NCBI RefSeq assembly: GCF_026213295.1
Contig: NC_079425.1
Coordinates: 6,495,585 to 6,559,584, forward strand
DNA: 64,000 nt
Source: Gadus chalcogrammus
Taxonomy: Eukaryota > Chordata > Actinopteri > Gadiformes > Gadidae
Direction: 5' to 3'
Part shown: positions 1 through 12,824 of the stretch, one piece after another
Position numbering within the stretch: the stretch's first letter is position 1
Layout of the letters: each line of letters begins with the position of its first letter
Notes under the pieces: generated by a model
The model's database searches: none
Seen by the model: the letters and a program-made list of their open reading frames with translations, nothing else
Told to the model about the DNA's origin: nothing
Translations under genes and position numbers: made by a program

Positions 1-1483
1 AAAATATAGTAAATGCCCTGGTTGGAACCCAACCTCCCAATTTCCTGCACGCCATCAGTTAGATAGTTCTTTAGAGATGAGTGGTTTAAGGGCAGAGAAC
101 ATTGGATCGGTGCTGTGATCCTTTTGTTTAACCGTTTTTTACTTGAATATCAATCTCAATCCTGTCAGAAAATGGAATTAACGGGAATTTTAACCATGTC
201 CTGTTCTTAGGCATTCACAGTGTATCTGTGGATACCCATCATTATTGTTGGAATTATTATTATTATTTTGTTTTGACATGGGAATATGTCTTATTTGATC
301 GTCAGCATAGTTAATAAAATAAGACCGTAATTTCAGGAAAAACGGTGTACGTTCCTGTTTTTCCTTGCTACGACCTCAAGTCCGGTTCTGATCCTGAAGT
401 TGAGAGGACTTTTTGGATGCAGTTTAACGTCACGATGAAGGGACACTGACAGCAAGGTGTGTGTGATGATGTGTCGAGCCCTGTCTGGGCAGTTGTGGTC
501 GACGTAGATGACGGCGTAAGAGAAAGGGTTAAGCTTCTCTGTGGCACATTTTATATACAACATAAACCCACACACAACAACGGCACTAGCATACAACCAT
601 GGGTATAACACCTCCCGCCTCTTCCCTTGAACTCTCTGACCCAAAGCTTATTATTTGAAATTGGCTAATGTTTGAATTCAAGCTGACAAAGGTGGGTAAC
701 TTATATAACAAATGTTTTTTTTTAATCTATGTCCGTGTGAGTGTGCCATGTCTTGCCAAAGTTAAGTATCTACCTGCTGTAGGAAATGGTTCCTTGTAAG
801 CTGGAGCAAAACATTCTTGCCTGTGGTTATTCCATTATGTAACGCATTTTATACAACGGCATGTTTCTTCATGTATTTATTACAACTATAATTCATATCT
901 TCTCAGAGACTATTTAGGTAATTGGCCTTTCACAAAAATCGTTACCTTCCATTTGGGATTCTCAGGAATCCTTGATTGTACCAATTATATATTGCGATTG
1001 AAAATTTGAATGTAATTCATAAACACAAGGGTATATGTTTATGCATTACAGGCTGGATCTTGATCTAACAATGGTTTGTAGATTAGTCTAGGTTGAGCCT
1101 GCATGCTGCCATCGATGATTAATTGTTATGTCAGTGTTGGTAGACATTATATCCCAGGATGGATGGTAAACGGTGCCCGACAAAGGCTGTCTTAACCGCT
1201 CCATTAGCTTTTAATTTCCCATTTGAATAAGTCAGGAAATTGAATAATAACCTGTTTTTCTTGTTTATTGTTTGCCTGGAGAAAGAAAGAAATACTAAAC
1301 GCATTGTACCATTCACTAGATTGAGTGATCTTAATTAAGAGACAGTTTGTCATTAGAAGAAGTCAAGGGTCAGACAGCACAGTGCATTTCACCCACCCAC
1401 CTTCTAAACATGATGTGTTATGATGCTCTCTCTCTCTCTCTGTCTCTGTCTCTGTCTCTCTGTCTCTATCCATCCATGTCCAG
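1..1483. other. Upstream intron of the cadherin gene (partial)
   Basis: AT-rich sequence with no recognisable exon. It ends in a CT/TCTG-rich pyrimidine tract (about 1424-1470) and the acceptor AG at 1482-1483. The preceding exon must contribute the first base of the split codon and lies outside the window. Confidence 0.6.
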
Positions 1484-1611
1484 AGTTAATAGATGGCACC
1501 CCAACCCTGAAGATCAACCATGGCTCTGGCACGTTGGTGCTCCAGTTGCCAGGCAACGTGAATGTGGCAGACCGGAGGTGGCACCGTTTGGATGTCCACA
1601 GCAACAGCAAG
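1484..1611 (+). CDS. Type III classical cadherin, exon A: first laminin-G domain (part)
   Basis: Internal exon of 128 bp, bordered by AG at 1482-1483 and GT at 1612-1613. It begins with two bases completing a codon and ends in phase 0. The translation runs from LIDGTPTLKINHGSG through LVLQLPGNVNVADRRWHRLD to VHSNSK. The pattern 'DG.P.L.INHGSGTL.L.L' followed by 'WHRLD' is the central beta-sandwich of a laminin-G domain as found in DN-cadherin-type and FAT/CELSR-type cadherins. The assignment to a type III classical cadherin rests on the downstream exons, which carry a catenin-binding tail. FAT and CELSR lack such a tail. This is the first exon of the gene visible here; the N-terminal cadherin repeats lie before position 1. 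Confidence 0.9.
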
Positions 1612-2659
1612 GTGGGAGGCTTGGCTAATCACAACACTCTCTCACACGCACACACACACACACACATGCACACACATGCACGCCCACATAATCACACACA
1701 CATGGACATGCAGACTCACACACACGTGTAAGCACATGCACAATCACGCAAAGGCATCAACACCTGCGATACAGGTGGATACTAGTACATTAACATAGGC
1801 CCACACACATAATGCAATTATACCTTTTGGTTTATTTTCACTTGCTACTGCCTAACGTCTTTTTTTAGTTTGAGCTTTTTAATTAAGTTGATTATCAGCT
1901 TTCAGTGATCGTTGATATTTAGTTGCTATAGGTGTGGATCAAAGTGTAGGTCAGTTGACGTTTGTCCAAAGGTGTGACTGATTCCATCTCGCTGAAATAT
2001 GAAATGTGTTTGAGGGTGGCTGTAGGGGAGTGAGGAGGAGAGGCAGAAACAGTGTAATCTTTCATGGTGAGCCACCAGGACGAAAGTGTAACTTGCTTGC
2101 TATTATAAGACCAAAGAATTAGCACATGATATGTGCAATTTTGCTTGTCAAGGATCCGATTTGTCACTTTGCCAGCATCCCTACAAACAATTTGGCCACG
2201 ATTAAAAATCCATTACAATCAAATAAAGATTAACATACAATCAGTTCAGGCAACAGCCATGTAATCAAAGTAAAAAAAACTCCTTACAGAGCAACAGCAT
2301 TTTTTTTAATGCCGTTCATCAGCATAAAATGGCATTGACCCCTCTGATAGGCCGAATTGCTCATGAGCACTTGGGTAAATTATTAAAACCATAGTAACAC
2401 TAACTGAAATGCCAATGTGCTGAATCTGAATCCAAATACTTACCATGTAATGCAAGTAAGGGTAGTAATTGAATCTGATTCATTGCTCTGAGAATAAAGA
2501 GCTTCTGAATTTGCATTCAGAAGGCATGTTAAACAGGAATTGAACCCAAACCCTTTCGTTTTTGTTTTAACCATGGTAATAGGTCTTATTTGTTCATAGC
2601 AATAGTAATCTATGTAATCCATGCCTCTTTCTCACTGTTAGTAACATATTTGGGGGTAG

Positions 2660-3020
2660 CTGTGGTGAAGAGATGAGGATTTTTGTGATGATGAAGATGA
2701 TGATGGTTGTGGTGGGGGTGGTGATGAAGGTGGTGGTGGGGATGATGTTGGTGGAGGCGTTGGTGCGGTTGAGGGTGGTGGAGGTAATGATGATGATAGT
2801 GGGTAGCTGACGGTGACAATGATGTTGACGTTGGTGACGGTGGCTGGGGTAGAGCTGTTGATGGTGGTGTTGGTGTGGCAGAGAGGATGGTTGTGGTGGA
2901 GGGGATGACGCTGGTGGACGTGGTGCTGGTGACGGTAGAGGTGGTGATGCTGGTGATAATGGTGGCTGTTATGGTGGTTGTGAGGATGGAGGTTGTGATG
3001 AAGATGACGGTGGTGATGGC
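2660..3020. repeat. Degenerate GGTGGTGATGATG-type minisatellite
   Basis: About 360 bp of imperfect trinucleotide/hexanucleotide sequence made of GGT, GAT and GTT steps. It is strongly strand-asymmetric: the plus strand is almost free of C. Confidence 0.75.
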
Positions 3021-3383
3021 GATCTTTTCTACTCGGGTTGCTTTTTCACAACTATCCACACTACAGTCAGCTACAAGGAAGACACGCTTCCCTTGTATGT
3101 GGAAGCCTAACAACTCTAACCCTGTTTTTTCAAATAGAATTGGCAGCAGAGGAGCACACTTAGGACTTTTGTAAGACTCCAATGATATTTGGGGTATAAA
3201 AGAGAAAATAGCAAAGGAATAAAGTGCTTCACTCAACGCAAAATCCGGCTCTTATGAAAACAAACCCAAAAAAACGATGCTTGGGGCATTCAAGATGCCG
3301 AGATAAGGTCAGGAAGGGAGCTGTGCTGACAGCTACAGATGGCAAAAAAAACCTCTCCATGGATTCTCCATTATTGCTAGAGG

Positions 3384-3511
<128 letters not shown>

Positions 3512-5470
3512 TGGTATAAAGTTGTCAGCAGCTGAAATAAGCAGCCCAGATGTATCCACGGAAACATTTGAAATATTTACTGAATATATACATAAATAAA
3601 GCAATCATGTCGCACCTGTCACTGTCGTGGTTAAAACCCAAGAGCCTGCAGATAATAAAGCATCAAACTAGAAACTTTGAGCGACTTCTTGTCCAGACTC
3701 ATAACAAATTTATCCCCGATAGCCACAAAGCAAAGTTTCCTTAAAAATAAATAACAGCAGTTAAGTGGATTGCATCGCGATAAAGGCACGGAAATGTACA
3801 CCAGAGTTCTTTATGGGGGTACCGATAACACATTTTGATCCATCCCTGAAGCATTAAGAATCTACTAATTATTTCATTGCCAAATTTAAGAAGTTCATAG
3901 AGCTTTGAGGGAAAAATACATAATTGGCTTTTGATTTATTTTACATTCTCTCTCCTTTTTAATTGTTCTCTTTTGTTCACAACCAAACACACCGGCATTG
4001 AACATATTATCAGAGCCTGTTGTACAGGGAATTTCCAGCTGTAGTACAGCATTTATTGGAGCATGCAAATTCAGTAGTTCATACTGTGTCGGCCATTCAA
4101 CAATCATGCAGTAAAGCGTATTATATTGTGAATTACACAAAACAGTGATGTTATATCAGAATAAAGAAAGCCATACCCCTGCCTATACGAGGCGGAAAAC
4201 TCATTCACATGTCTCATGAACCCATAGAGCTATGGGCATGCCTTTTATGTAAAACAAGGCAAGTGCAAGAGTACTACAGTTTTTGCACACACCACTGCAC
4301 AGAACTGAACTACTACTAATTGAATCCAACACAGGTGAAGATGAGTCTTGAGCTAGCTGGATGCGGGCCATCACATTAGAGGCATAACAAAGACCTCAAC
4401 GCAGGGAGTGAGTCTAGCATCTGAAAAGCCAATCAGAAAGAAATAAGCTAACTGTGGGGACTGGATTCACAGAGACACCTATTTCATTCTCTGCACTTGC
4501 TGAAGGCGGGGGGTATACACTATAGGCTCTACGGAGCATAGAAGTGACACAACAGACTGGAGTTATCGACCCTGAGGAAAGTAATAAGGTTGAAACGCTT
4601 AAATGAATGAGCTGGAGTGATGAATGCTTATTTTCATAATCCTACCCCTCTGCTAAATTGTTGCACGATGATATTGATTGTGCTTCGAGCAATACATGGA
4701 ACGTATCAATCCCTTGTACACACGTGTGGTTTATTGATTTCATTGTTTATGCATGTATGATATGTTTGTTGCTGTGTTCGAAGTAGGTAAACGCAGGCCA
4801 TTCCATCGTTTTAATGTCGATGATGAACATGCTCATCATACCATGTCAAAAATTAACTAATGCGGAGCGACCATTAAGGCTCAGTCCTTACCGCAGCAAT
4901 GTGGTTCTTACTGCATGTACTCCCCTCTCTCTCTCTCCTGTACCTTCTTGTCTAAATCCCCATGAATAAAGCATAAATAATGAAAAAGTTGACCGTAAAA
5001 AAATCAAACAAACCGATGACAAAATCTCAGGCAAATTTTAATATTTAACCGCTTATAACCAACTCAAATCTTCCTCGTATCTGGTTACAGCTCCACTTCA
5101 TTTAATTAAACGTATAACAAAGTACTGCAACATCGGGAGAACCAAAAGAAACATCAAACTCTTCCAACAACCAACCCTTTCCAGCGACAAGTTTTGTTGC
5201 ACGATATCCCACTTTTGATATCTCCAAGACAACCGCCAGAGGACGGTCTCGATGTAATCCCAACAACACTCGAGCACAGTTCTCCTCTGGTCTTACACTC
5301 GCATTTCGATGTCGTCACCTTCAACCATCCAATTTCATGATCACAAACACGTAGGCATGAAACCACTCTATCTATCGTGGCTCTAGCTATCGCAAGGTTA
5401 CAATCGCTATGTAAGCAGACATTTACCTCCAAGGTCTCCCCTGCTGAAATCATCCACACGATACGAGTGC

Positions 5471-5504
5471 GCTCACGAACAGCACTCACGTGCTGTTCGT
5501 GAGC
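5471..5504. repeat. Perfect inverted repeat (14-bp arms, 6-nt loop)
   Basis: GCTCACGAACAGCA and its exact reverse complement are separated by CTCACG. The repeat lies in intronic sequence with no other repeat signature. Confidence 0.9.
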
Positions 5505-5987
5505 ATTTGGACAGCGCCGTCCATATTCTTCTGAATCATGAAATTTATTTGCGCATATATCAATAAACATTTATTATTAATATATTTTTTTCTACATGAT
5601 GGAATAAGTCACACATTAGAAAAAATGTCAAATGAACTACACCTTTGAATTCAATTTCATGTCCCGTGTGAACAATACATCATCGTTGATAAAAAAAAAA
5701 ATCTATAACTATAACGACCAAATGACAACGTTCTTGCAACACTGTCCACTCTAGCAAACATTATTCTAACAATATTTTTATTTCATTTGTTTGAATGTGT
5801 GTTATGTGTATTAATACTATGGTAGGAATCCCAGTGTCATCACATTTAGAATACCAACTGTAAAATGTTTACCCGAGCATCGTGTCTTAACAGCAGATAT
5901 GGACTGTATGGACGTATAAAAATAGCGCTAATTAGAAAAAGAGCTGAAGTTGAGGATGGCCCAAAATAAGCATGCACGTACCAGCCA

Positions 5988-6093
<106 letters not shown>

Positions 6094-6181
6094 TAATATA
6101 AGCAACACTAAATAATATAGTGTTTTAAATGCAAATGATTCTTCATGATGTGATGTTTTGTGTGCGTGCCATATGCTTCAG

Positions 6182-6309
6182 GAGGTGCGGTTCACACTGG
6201 ATCGCTGTGCAGGAGCCACAGTGATGGAGATGGAGGGGCTTGGCAGTTGGCTGACCACCGATGACCACTCTTCCTGTGAAGTGACGGGTGTCACTCCAAA
6301 CACAGACCG
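6182..6309 (+). CDS. Type III classical cadherin, exon B: laminin-G 1 (continued)
   Basis: Exon of 128 bp with acceptor AG at 6180-6181 and donor GT at 6310-6311 (GTATGT). It starts in phase 0 with EVRFTLDRCAGATVMEME and ends with two bases of a codon after TPNTD. The motif 'V.F.LDRC' directly continues 'WHRLDV.SNSK' of the previous exon, as in the laminin-G domain of neural-cadherin-like proteins. A second Cys (DHSSCEV) is present. The intron before it is 4.6 kb; the intron after it is only 464 bp. Confidence 0.92.
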
Positions 6310-6426
6310 GTATGTGGTTGGAGACACACACGGGCAAGCATACACTCACACGCACATACACAATTACGCACATGCACATATGCAAACACAAAGGCACACA
6401 CAAAGGCAGGTATGTATGTATATATC

Positions 6427-6546
6427 TCACTCACTCACTCACTCACTCACTCACTCACTCACTCACTCACTCACTCACTCACTCACTCACTCACTCACTC
6501 ACTCACTCACTCACTCACTCACTCACTCACTCACTCACTCACTCAC
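6427..6546. repeat. (CTCA)n tetranucleotide array
   Basis: About 29 tandem CTCA units with almost no interruptions. Confidence 0.97.
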
Positions 6547-6646
6547 ACAAAGAATCACATACATATGTGAAATGTCCATATAAAAAAAGCCAACAACACA
6601 CTGTACAACACAATCAAGGAAATACTTGCTTGAATGTTCCTGTGTT

Positions 6647-6766
<120 letters not shown>

Positions 6767-6773
6767 ACCACAG

Positions 6774-6897
6774 ACACCTGAACATGAGCCAAGTGCTCCA
6801 GTTAGGGGGTGTGAACGAGGAGGTCCCATACATGTACCCCCAGCTCCAGCACAAACACTTCAGCGGCTGCATCCGGAACCTCGTCGTGGACAGCAAG
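6774..6897 (+). CDS. Type III classical cadherin, exon C: end of laminin-G 1
   Basis: Exon of 124 bp with acceptor AG at 6772-6773 and donor GTAAGA. Its first base completes the split codon CG|A (Arg). It encodes HLNMSQVLQLGGVNEEV, then YMYPQLQHKHFSGCIRNL and VVDSK. 'L.LGG' followed by 'F.GCIRNL' is the closing strand and disulfide Cys of a laminin-G domain. NMS is a potential N-glycosylation sequon. The exon is wedged between a (GT)58 tract and an (AC)n tract (6923-6947). Confidence 0.95.
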
Positions 6898-8457
6898 GTA
6901 AGACAGGCTCACGCACTCAAGCACACACACACACACACACACACACAATGCACAAATGATTATTTCTCCCCAAACCAAACGATAATAAAAGTGACTCAGG
7001 CATGGAGGTACAATTGACTGCAAAGCAAATCTAGAATTTGTATTGAAGATTTACATTTATTTTTAATAAAAAAACTGTTGAAAGCAACTGTTCTACACAA
7101 TCAATTGTTCATAAATAGTAATATTAATAATCAAATCCCTGCACATCTGAAGGACCCTTTAATTATGTTTTTCAGGAACCTGAAAGCCCGGCTTGAATGT
7201 TACCTTGAGTGCCCCACTAGGAAAATAAATGGTCCTATGATGTTTTTTTTCAATAAAGTGGGTTACAATAATGAATCCTGAAACGCACATATTACAATTT
7301 AATTCTCAATTCTCGATAGGAAAGATTTTAGCTGTGTTTTCATCTTAGGAATTATTTATATTGAGCAATCCTAGTGTGGCTGTTAGCCAATCTTCAAATA
7401 GCTGATGTTCATGTTCGCAGCAAATTTGTGCTTAATACTGTGGCTGCCAAGTCACAGTTTGGTAATATTTGTTTGACCTTGTTTGCCACCGGCAGTGGTA
7501 TGGAATAATTACATTAGAAGTCGATTACACACATTATGTATCATTAGTAATATATTCATGTTCTTCACTGCTTGAGGCATACGCTACTGCAATTTCCTCA
7601 TTCAATAATAACCATTTTTAGAATGGGTGCGTGCACAGAATATGAGTAAGAGGAATTTATTCTTCAACTAGTTGATTTTTTAGGCACATGCCTATAGGAA
7701 AGTCTGGGGTCAAGGGTTATTTGAACTACTATCTACAGGCCCACGGTTATATAGCCTTGCCAGGTGGTTTGTGTGTGTGTGCGCGTGTGTCCATTGGTGA
7801 GTGTGTTTGCATGCACATGGCCTGTATCTTATGTGGCTACAGTTGAGTCCATGATAGAAACTCATGCACACATAACCCATGTGTCTAGATGCATATGTGG
7901 CAGCTTTCCTTTTCTTTCAGCATGTTTGCACGTGTGTGCCTCCCATAGCGTTTACCCTTTCCCTTGGACAAATGGTGGAAGGACAGTCCTTCATTTTAAT
8001 GAGAACAAAAATCTCAAGCCCCTGGAGTTGCTAAGTCACTTGCATATTTGTAAAGAAGAAGTCTTCATGGCCAAACGGATAAACACAATGGAATTCCGTT
8101 GATGGAAGCCAAATGAAGGAATTTAAACCTTTCACTTCAATAAATCATCAAAAAGGGTGAATCGCTGAGGGTGCTACTCACCCACTGCCACAAAGCACAC
8201 TTTTTATCAGATGATGTTTTCCGGTTTTTCATTCATCTCTTGGATCCTGGGAGGTGTGTCACTGACATGATTGGGGTGTTAACGTACCCAGTGTGCAAAA
8301 CCAGCCCGCGTGCCTCCGCCTCGCGGGGACATCGCTGTTTTAGCCGTTTTATTTGTTCACTAATGAGCACAAAATAAAGTTTAAGTTGTGCGTGTGGGCG
8401 GACATGAGAAACAGATATGTCTGCAAAGGGAGAAAGCTGCAAACAGCAGGCGTACAA

Positions 8458-8485
8458 TTGATTAATAACACTTGTTATTAATCAA
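8458..8485. repeat. Perfect inverted repeat (13-bp arms, 2-nt spacer)
   Basis: TTGATTAATAACA and its reverse complement flank CT. AT-rich cruciform-capable site in an intron. Confidence 0.9.
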
Positions 8486-8696
8486 GGGCGGCTGCTTCTG
8501 CGCTACATTAAGTCCTCACCAAACTAACCATTTCTGTTTCCTGCGTTGGCAGCCTCTTTGTACACAAACGACTTAACTCGCCGTGCGTATGTGTGAGTTG
8601 TCGTGCGTCTCGTTTTGCCCGGAGCACTATCCCGGCCCTGTGACCATGTTATTTTTCAATTGTTTTCTGCAAATATTAAGTCACACTTCAGGAGGC

Positions 8697-8728
<32 letters not shown>

Positions 8729-9778
8729 CTCTGTGTCTCTGTGTCTGTGTGTGCGTGCCTTTAGCTTGTGAGTGTGAGTGTACATCTGCGCGCAAACATG
8801 CATGTGTGCGTGTATGTGTCCGTGTGTGCTTGAGTGCGGGTGTGCGATTTATTCCCTTACACCATTGACTCATCTAGAGTATATTTATAATATAATCCAT
8901 AGTGTATACTACAGATGCACTGTATCCATTAAATATCTATTCAAATATGGATTTACATGTTTCCTGTTATATATATATATATATTGATCTAGTACATAAT
9001 GCATAGTGCCTATGTGTGTAGGCGGCAATCTGTAAGATGCAGCAAGAAAGTGAGGGCAGGTCAGATGGCTCAGCAGTAGGGGTCACGAGAGGCCTGGTGG
9101 AGGTCAACCAATGGCCAGGGACACTCTATAAATCTGTTTCCTGGAGCATCATCGCTCTCTGCAATAGCTGGCAGTCATCCTTCTTTAACTCTGTTCAGGC
9201 GTATCATCGATCCCTTTCTCTCACTATGGCTATCTCTTTCTCTCTTTCTGTGTTCGTCTACTACGCCTCTCTGTCTCTCGCTATCTATTCTCTATTCCAC
9301 GTTGATCTCTGGTGATTTTTTCACTGCCTCTCAGAAACACTTTAAACCTCGTACAATGCATTTCCCCAGAGGGATTAAGGATACACACACGTATGCATAC
9401 GTGCACACACACACACTGGGCATCGTTAACGTTAACACCTTTGCTCAATTTAATCAAAAGAAACCTTGTGCATTTCTGAGGTCACAACCAATCAACAATT
9501 GCCCCGCAAGAACGGAAAATTCTGTTTCTTTCGCCGTCTCTTCGTCGGCGAAGATGTGAACTCATAAATAACAGAAACAGTGCGGCCTGTTTCATGAAAA
9601 GTTTAAACCAAGAAAGGGAGATTAAAGCGCTCAATGTTTTCGTGTTCTTTCAATCGTCGCTCACAGCCGTCCGCCCGTCGCCACTGTCGCCATGGTTAGT
9701 TTTGATGCAGATATTTACGTTTTTCTGCTCTGTATTCACAGTTAACAGTTCCAGCACTGAATTAATAAAAAGGGTTTT

Positions 9779-9870
9779 CATAGGCAAGGCAAGGCAAGGC
9801 AAGGCAACTTTATTTATATAGCACTTTTGATACACAAGGCAGACTCAAAGTGCTTCACATATAAACATTG
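9779..9870. repeat. Dispersed fish repeat tail ('TTTATTTATATAGCAC' type)
   Basis: Four GGCAA steps, then ACTTTATTTATATAGCAC and 'CAAAGTGCTTCACA'. This signature recurs in many teleost interspersed repeats. A related motif (TTTATATAGTGC) is seen near 37625, and a weaker one near 62820. Confidence 0.55.
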
Positions 9871-10001
9871 TCATACAATTAAATAAAATAATAGATATAT
9901 AATATATATATATATCTATTATAATAATAGATTCCCATTTCATACATGAAATGGGAACAAATGTGTGTGTTTGTATGTAGTTAGGGTATATATATATATA
10001 T

Positions 10002-10461
10002 TAGAGCTGTCAAGCGATTAAAATATTTAATCGTGATTAATCGCATTAATGTCATAGTTAACTCACGATTAATCTCAATTTTTTTTTCTATGCTAAATAT
10101 CCCTTGATTTTTTTGTCCCATAATTCTTCTAATTTAATTCTCTTATCAACATGGTGAAGTGCATCGGCTTGCCTTGTGCAAATGATTTTTTATTGATAAC
10201 AACATTGGCATATATTGATCAAAACAAGACGATACAAAAAAAGAGCCTGTAGTGCAATTAAACGACTGCTTTGAACAAATGTCATTTGAACATAGCAGTC
10301 AGGCTACTGCTTCTTTGTTTTGAGCCAAAGAAAAAAAACAAATATGTATACATAATTTTTTTTTTTTAAATAAAATAATTGCGTTAATCGCGCGATAAAA
10401 TTGTTAACGCCGTTAAAATTGGTTTTCGTTAACGCCGTTAATAACGCGTTTAACTGACAGC

Positions 10462-10465
<4 letters not shown>
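10002..10465. mobile_element. hAT-like MITE inserted in an (AT)n tract
   Basis: 464-bp element whose ends are inverted: TAGAGCTGTCAAGCGATTAA at the left and, read on the minus strand, TAGAGCTGTCAGTTAAACGC at the right. Inside are subterminal repeats of the GATTAATCG/CGTTAA kind. No open reading frame for a transposase. It is flanked on both sides by TATATA sequence, so the target duplication cannot be resolved. The terminal 'AGAGCTGTCA' and the TTAATCG-rich subterminal repeats are typical of non-autonomous hAT elements in vertebrates; the family assignment is from memory. Confidence 0.75.
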
Positions 10466-10500
<35 letters not shown>

Positions 10501-11560
10501 AAACTAGGTGAAATAACACATACCGTACTCAGATATGTAATCCATATTAATTTAAGTGTATCATATATATTGCAAAAACCACTGTAAACATAGAGATACA
10601 GAATTTTAACTTGTTGTATTAACTTATTATATTGAGGAATAATTCATGCCACATAAAGTCATGAATAACCCCTTCCAGTTGGATATGTATACACTTATTA
10701 ATACGATACATATGTGTCCTGCTAAACACGACAATCTAGCCTAAGTGGAGAAGATCCTTTTGCAATCTTCTAGCCCTACGTATACTCAATCTTATTCTTT
10801 AATGAGTTGATTATTCACTGGTGAATTTTCAATGGCTTCACCCAGAACTATAGTTGTGACACCTACCCTCAAAACGTATTTACCCCTTTGCATTCCCATA
10901 CCATGCTTTATGCAGGAAGGTACTTCATGCATAAGGTACATCCGAAAGATGATTGGTTTAGTCTAATTAAAGGGATAGTGCACTTTTGCCTGATTTATCT
11001 GGGAAGGCAAGCATGCTAAATTTCACTGTTGGTAGTTCCATTATCACTAGATCAAGTCATGCCTGAAGGTCTCGATTTGCTCCAGTGCAGATTAAGGTAT
11101 GTTCCGGACAAATCATTCAGAATAATTTAAAAGACGTTGATCTTATTTTGGCCGGCCACGACCGAGGAAGACCTTTTGTAGACCAACCTGTTTTGTACTC
11201 AATACGGTTTCAGTTTGGTGACTAAAAGGTCCTTTAGATAAGACCAGTTGGGTCTCCATGGAGACGGGGAAATCAGATCAAAATAAATCAGTGTGCCTCG
11301 CTTTTCTGACGTACCGTCTTCACATTGCCATCATCTCTGGAGGTGCAATGAGTGCCGAAAAGGCATTTGCTAGTTTTCTCCGCAATCCCCTTATGTTGTT
11401 CTTACGTTATCGCCACTTTTATTTTCGTACGCTCCAGTGTGTGTAGGTGTAAGGCTGTCTGCAATATGTGTTTGGAGGAGGGACATTTTGAAATCGGACA
11501 ATGAATGCCAAATGAGTACATTTTCATAAGCAATACGCATTTGTGATTCAAGTAGCTTAG

Positions 11561-11564
<4 letters not shown>

Positions 11565-11610
<46 letters not shown>

Positions 11611-11640
11611 CCCCCCTCCCTCCCTCCCTCCCCCCCTCTA
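11565..11640. repeat. (TC)n followed by C/T-rich tract
   Basis: About 21 TC units, then CCCCCCCTCCCTCCCTCCC-type sequence. Confidence 0.95.
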
Positions 11641-11689
11641 TCTCTCTAACCCTTTGTCTCTATAAACTGCTTCAAATTATGATTGACAA

Positions 11690-12640
11690 TATACTCATGT
11701 GTCCTTTCACTGGATCACCTCCCCATCTTCCACCCTCTCCCAACCGATCTTCACTCATCTGCTCCCTCCTCTCCTTTCTGTGCTCCTCTTCTCTCCTCTC
11801 TACTTTTCACCCCCCTCACCACTCCTCTCCTCTTTCTCCCCTCTGCTCCCCTCCCCTCACCCTACTCTCCTTTTCACCCCCATCCCCACTCCTCTCCACT
11901 TTCTCAACTCTTCTCATGTCACCTCCTCCTCTCTTCCCTTTTCTCCCCTCCCCTTGACCCTTATCTCCCCACTTCTCTCATCCCCTCTCCTCACTCCTCT
12001 CTCTCCTCATCCCCTCTCCTCACTCCTCTCTCTCCTCATCCCCTCTCCTCACTCCTCTCTCTCCTCATCCCCTCTCCTCACTCCCCTCTCCTCTCCTCCC
12101 CTCCCCTCTCCTCTCCTCCCCTCCCCTCTCCTCACTCCTCTCTCTCCTCATCCCCTCTCCTCATCCCCTCTCCTCTCCTCACCTCCCCTCTCCTCACTCC
12201 TCTCCCCTCTCTTCTCACTCCTCTCTCTCCTCATCCTCTCTCCTCACTCCTCTCTTTCCTCATCCCCTCTCTTCACTCCCCTCTCCTCACCTCCCCTCTC
12301 CTCACTCCTCTCTTCTCTCTCCTCATCCCCTCTCCTCACTCCTCTCCCCTCTCTCCTCACTCCTCTCTCTCCTCACCTCCCCTCTCCTCACTCCTCTCTC
12401 CTCTCTCCTCATCCCCCTCCTCACACCTCTCCTCTCCTCATCCCCACTCCTCTCTCTCCCCACCTCCCCTCTCCTCACCTCCTCTCTCCTCACTCCTCAC
12501 TCCTCACTCCTCACTCCTCTCCTCTCCTCATCCCCACTCCTCTCTCTCCCCACCTCCCCTCTCCTCACCTCTCTCCTCTGACCTCACTCCTCTCTCCTCA
12601 TCCCCCTCCTCCTCTCTGTCCACTCCATCCCACCGTCTCT
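11690..12640. repeat. About 950-bp polypyrimidine minisatellite (CTCCTCACTCCTCTCTC...)
   Basis: Almost pure C/T on the plus strand, with the A of the recurring CTCAC/CTCATCC steps as the main purine. Units of about 10-30 bp recur many times (CTCCTCATCCCCT, CTCCTCACTCCTCTC). It runs directly into the acceptor CAG at 12641-12643. The long Leu/Ser/Pro-rich reading frames here are artefacts. Confidence 0.95.
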
Positions 12641-12643
12641 CAG

Positions 12644-12824
12644 CTCTATGATCTGGGCTCCCCGGCTGACGCCCAGTCCAGCTCCCCGGGATGCCTGACC
12701 ACGGACGCCAGCTGTGTCAACATGGGCTACCCGTCCTGCGGACACCGCGGCCGTTGCCATGGTGAATGGGGCTCCGTCAGCTGCCAGTGCATGGCAGGCT
12801 TCACCGGCCAGCAGTGTGAAGAAG
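12644..12824 (+). CDS. Type III classical cadherin, exon D: EGF-like domain between the two laminin-G domains
   Basis: Exon of 181 bp, phase 0 at its start (LYDLGSPADAQ) and ending with one base of a codon before GTAAAC. After a linker it encodes an EGF-like module with cysteines at ASC, PSC, GRC, VSC, QC and QQC (six), closing with GFTGQQCEE. An extra upstream Cys (PGC) probably pairs within the preceding laminin-G domain. The acceptor is preceded by the polypyrimidine array, giving an extraordinarily long pyrimidine tract. Downstream, phase 1 joins to GAT (Asp) with the next exon. Confidence 0.95.

Larger units (their letters stand above)
6898..12643. other. 5.7-kb cadherin intron with DNA transposon relics and a pyrimidine minisatellite
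   Basis: Contains short GT tracts (7770-7800, 8703-8830), a perfect hairpin (8458-8485), a dispersed repeat (9779-9870), a hAT-like MITE (10002-10465), (TC)n at 11565-11607 and the CT-rich array 11690-12640. I see no coding signal in 7,000-9,700 or 10,500-11,560. Confidence 0.75.

Noticed and set aside
5154..5570. 138-residue minus-strand reading frame
   Set aside because: No splice borders, start context or family resemblance. It spans an inverted repeat and looks like a chance frame.
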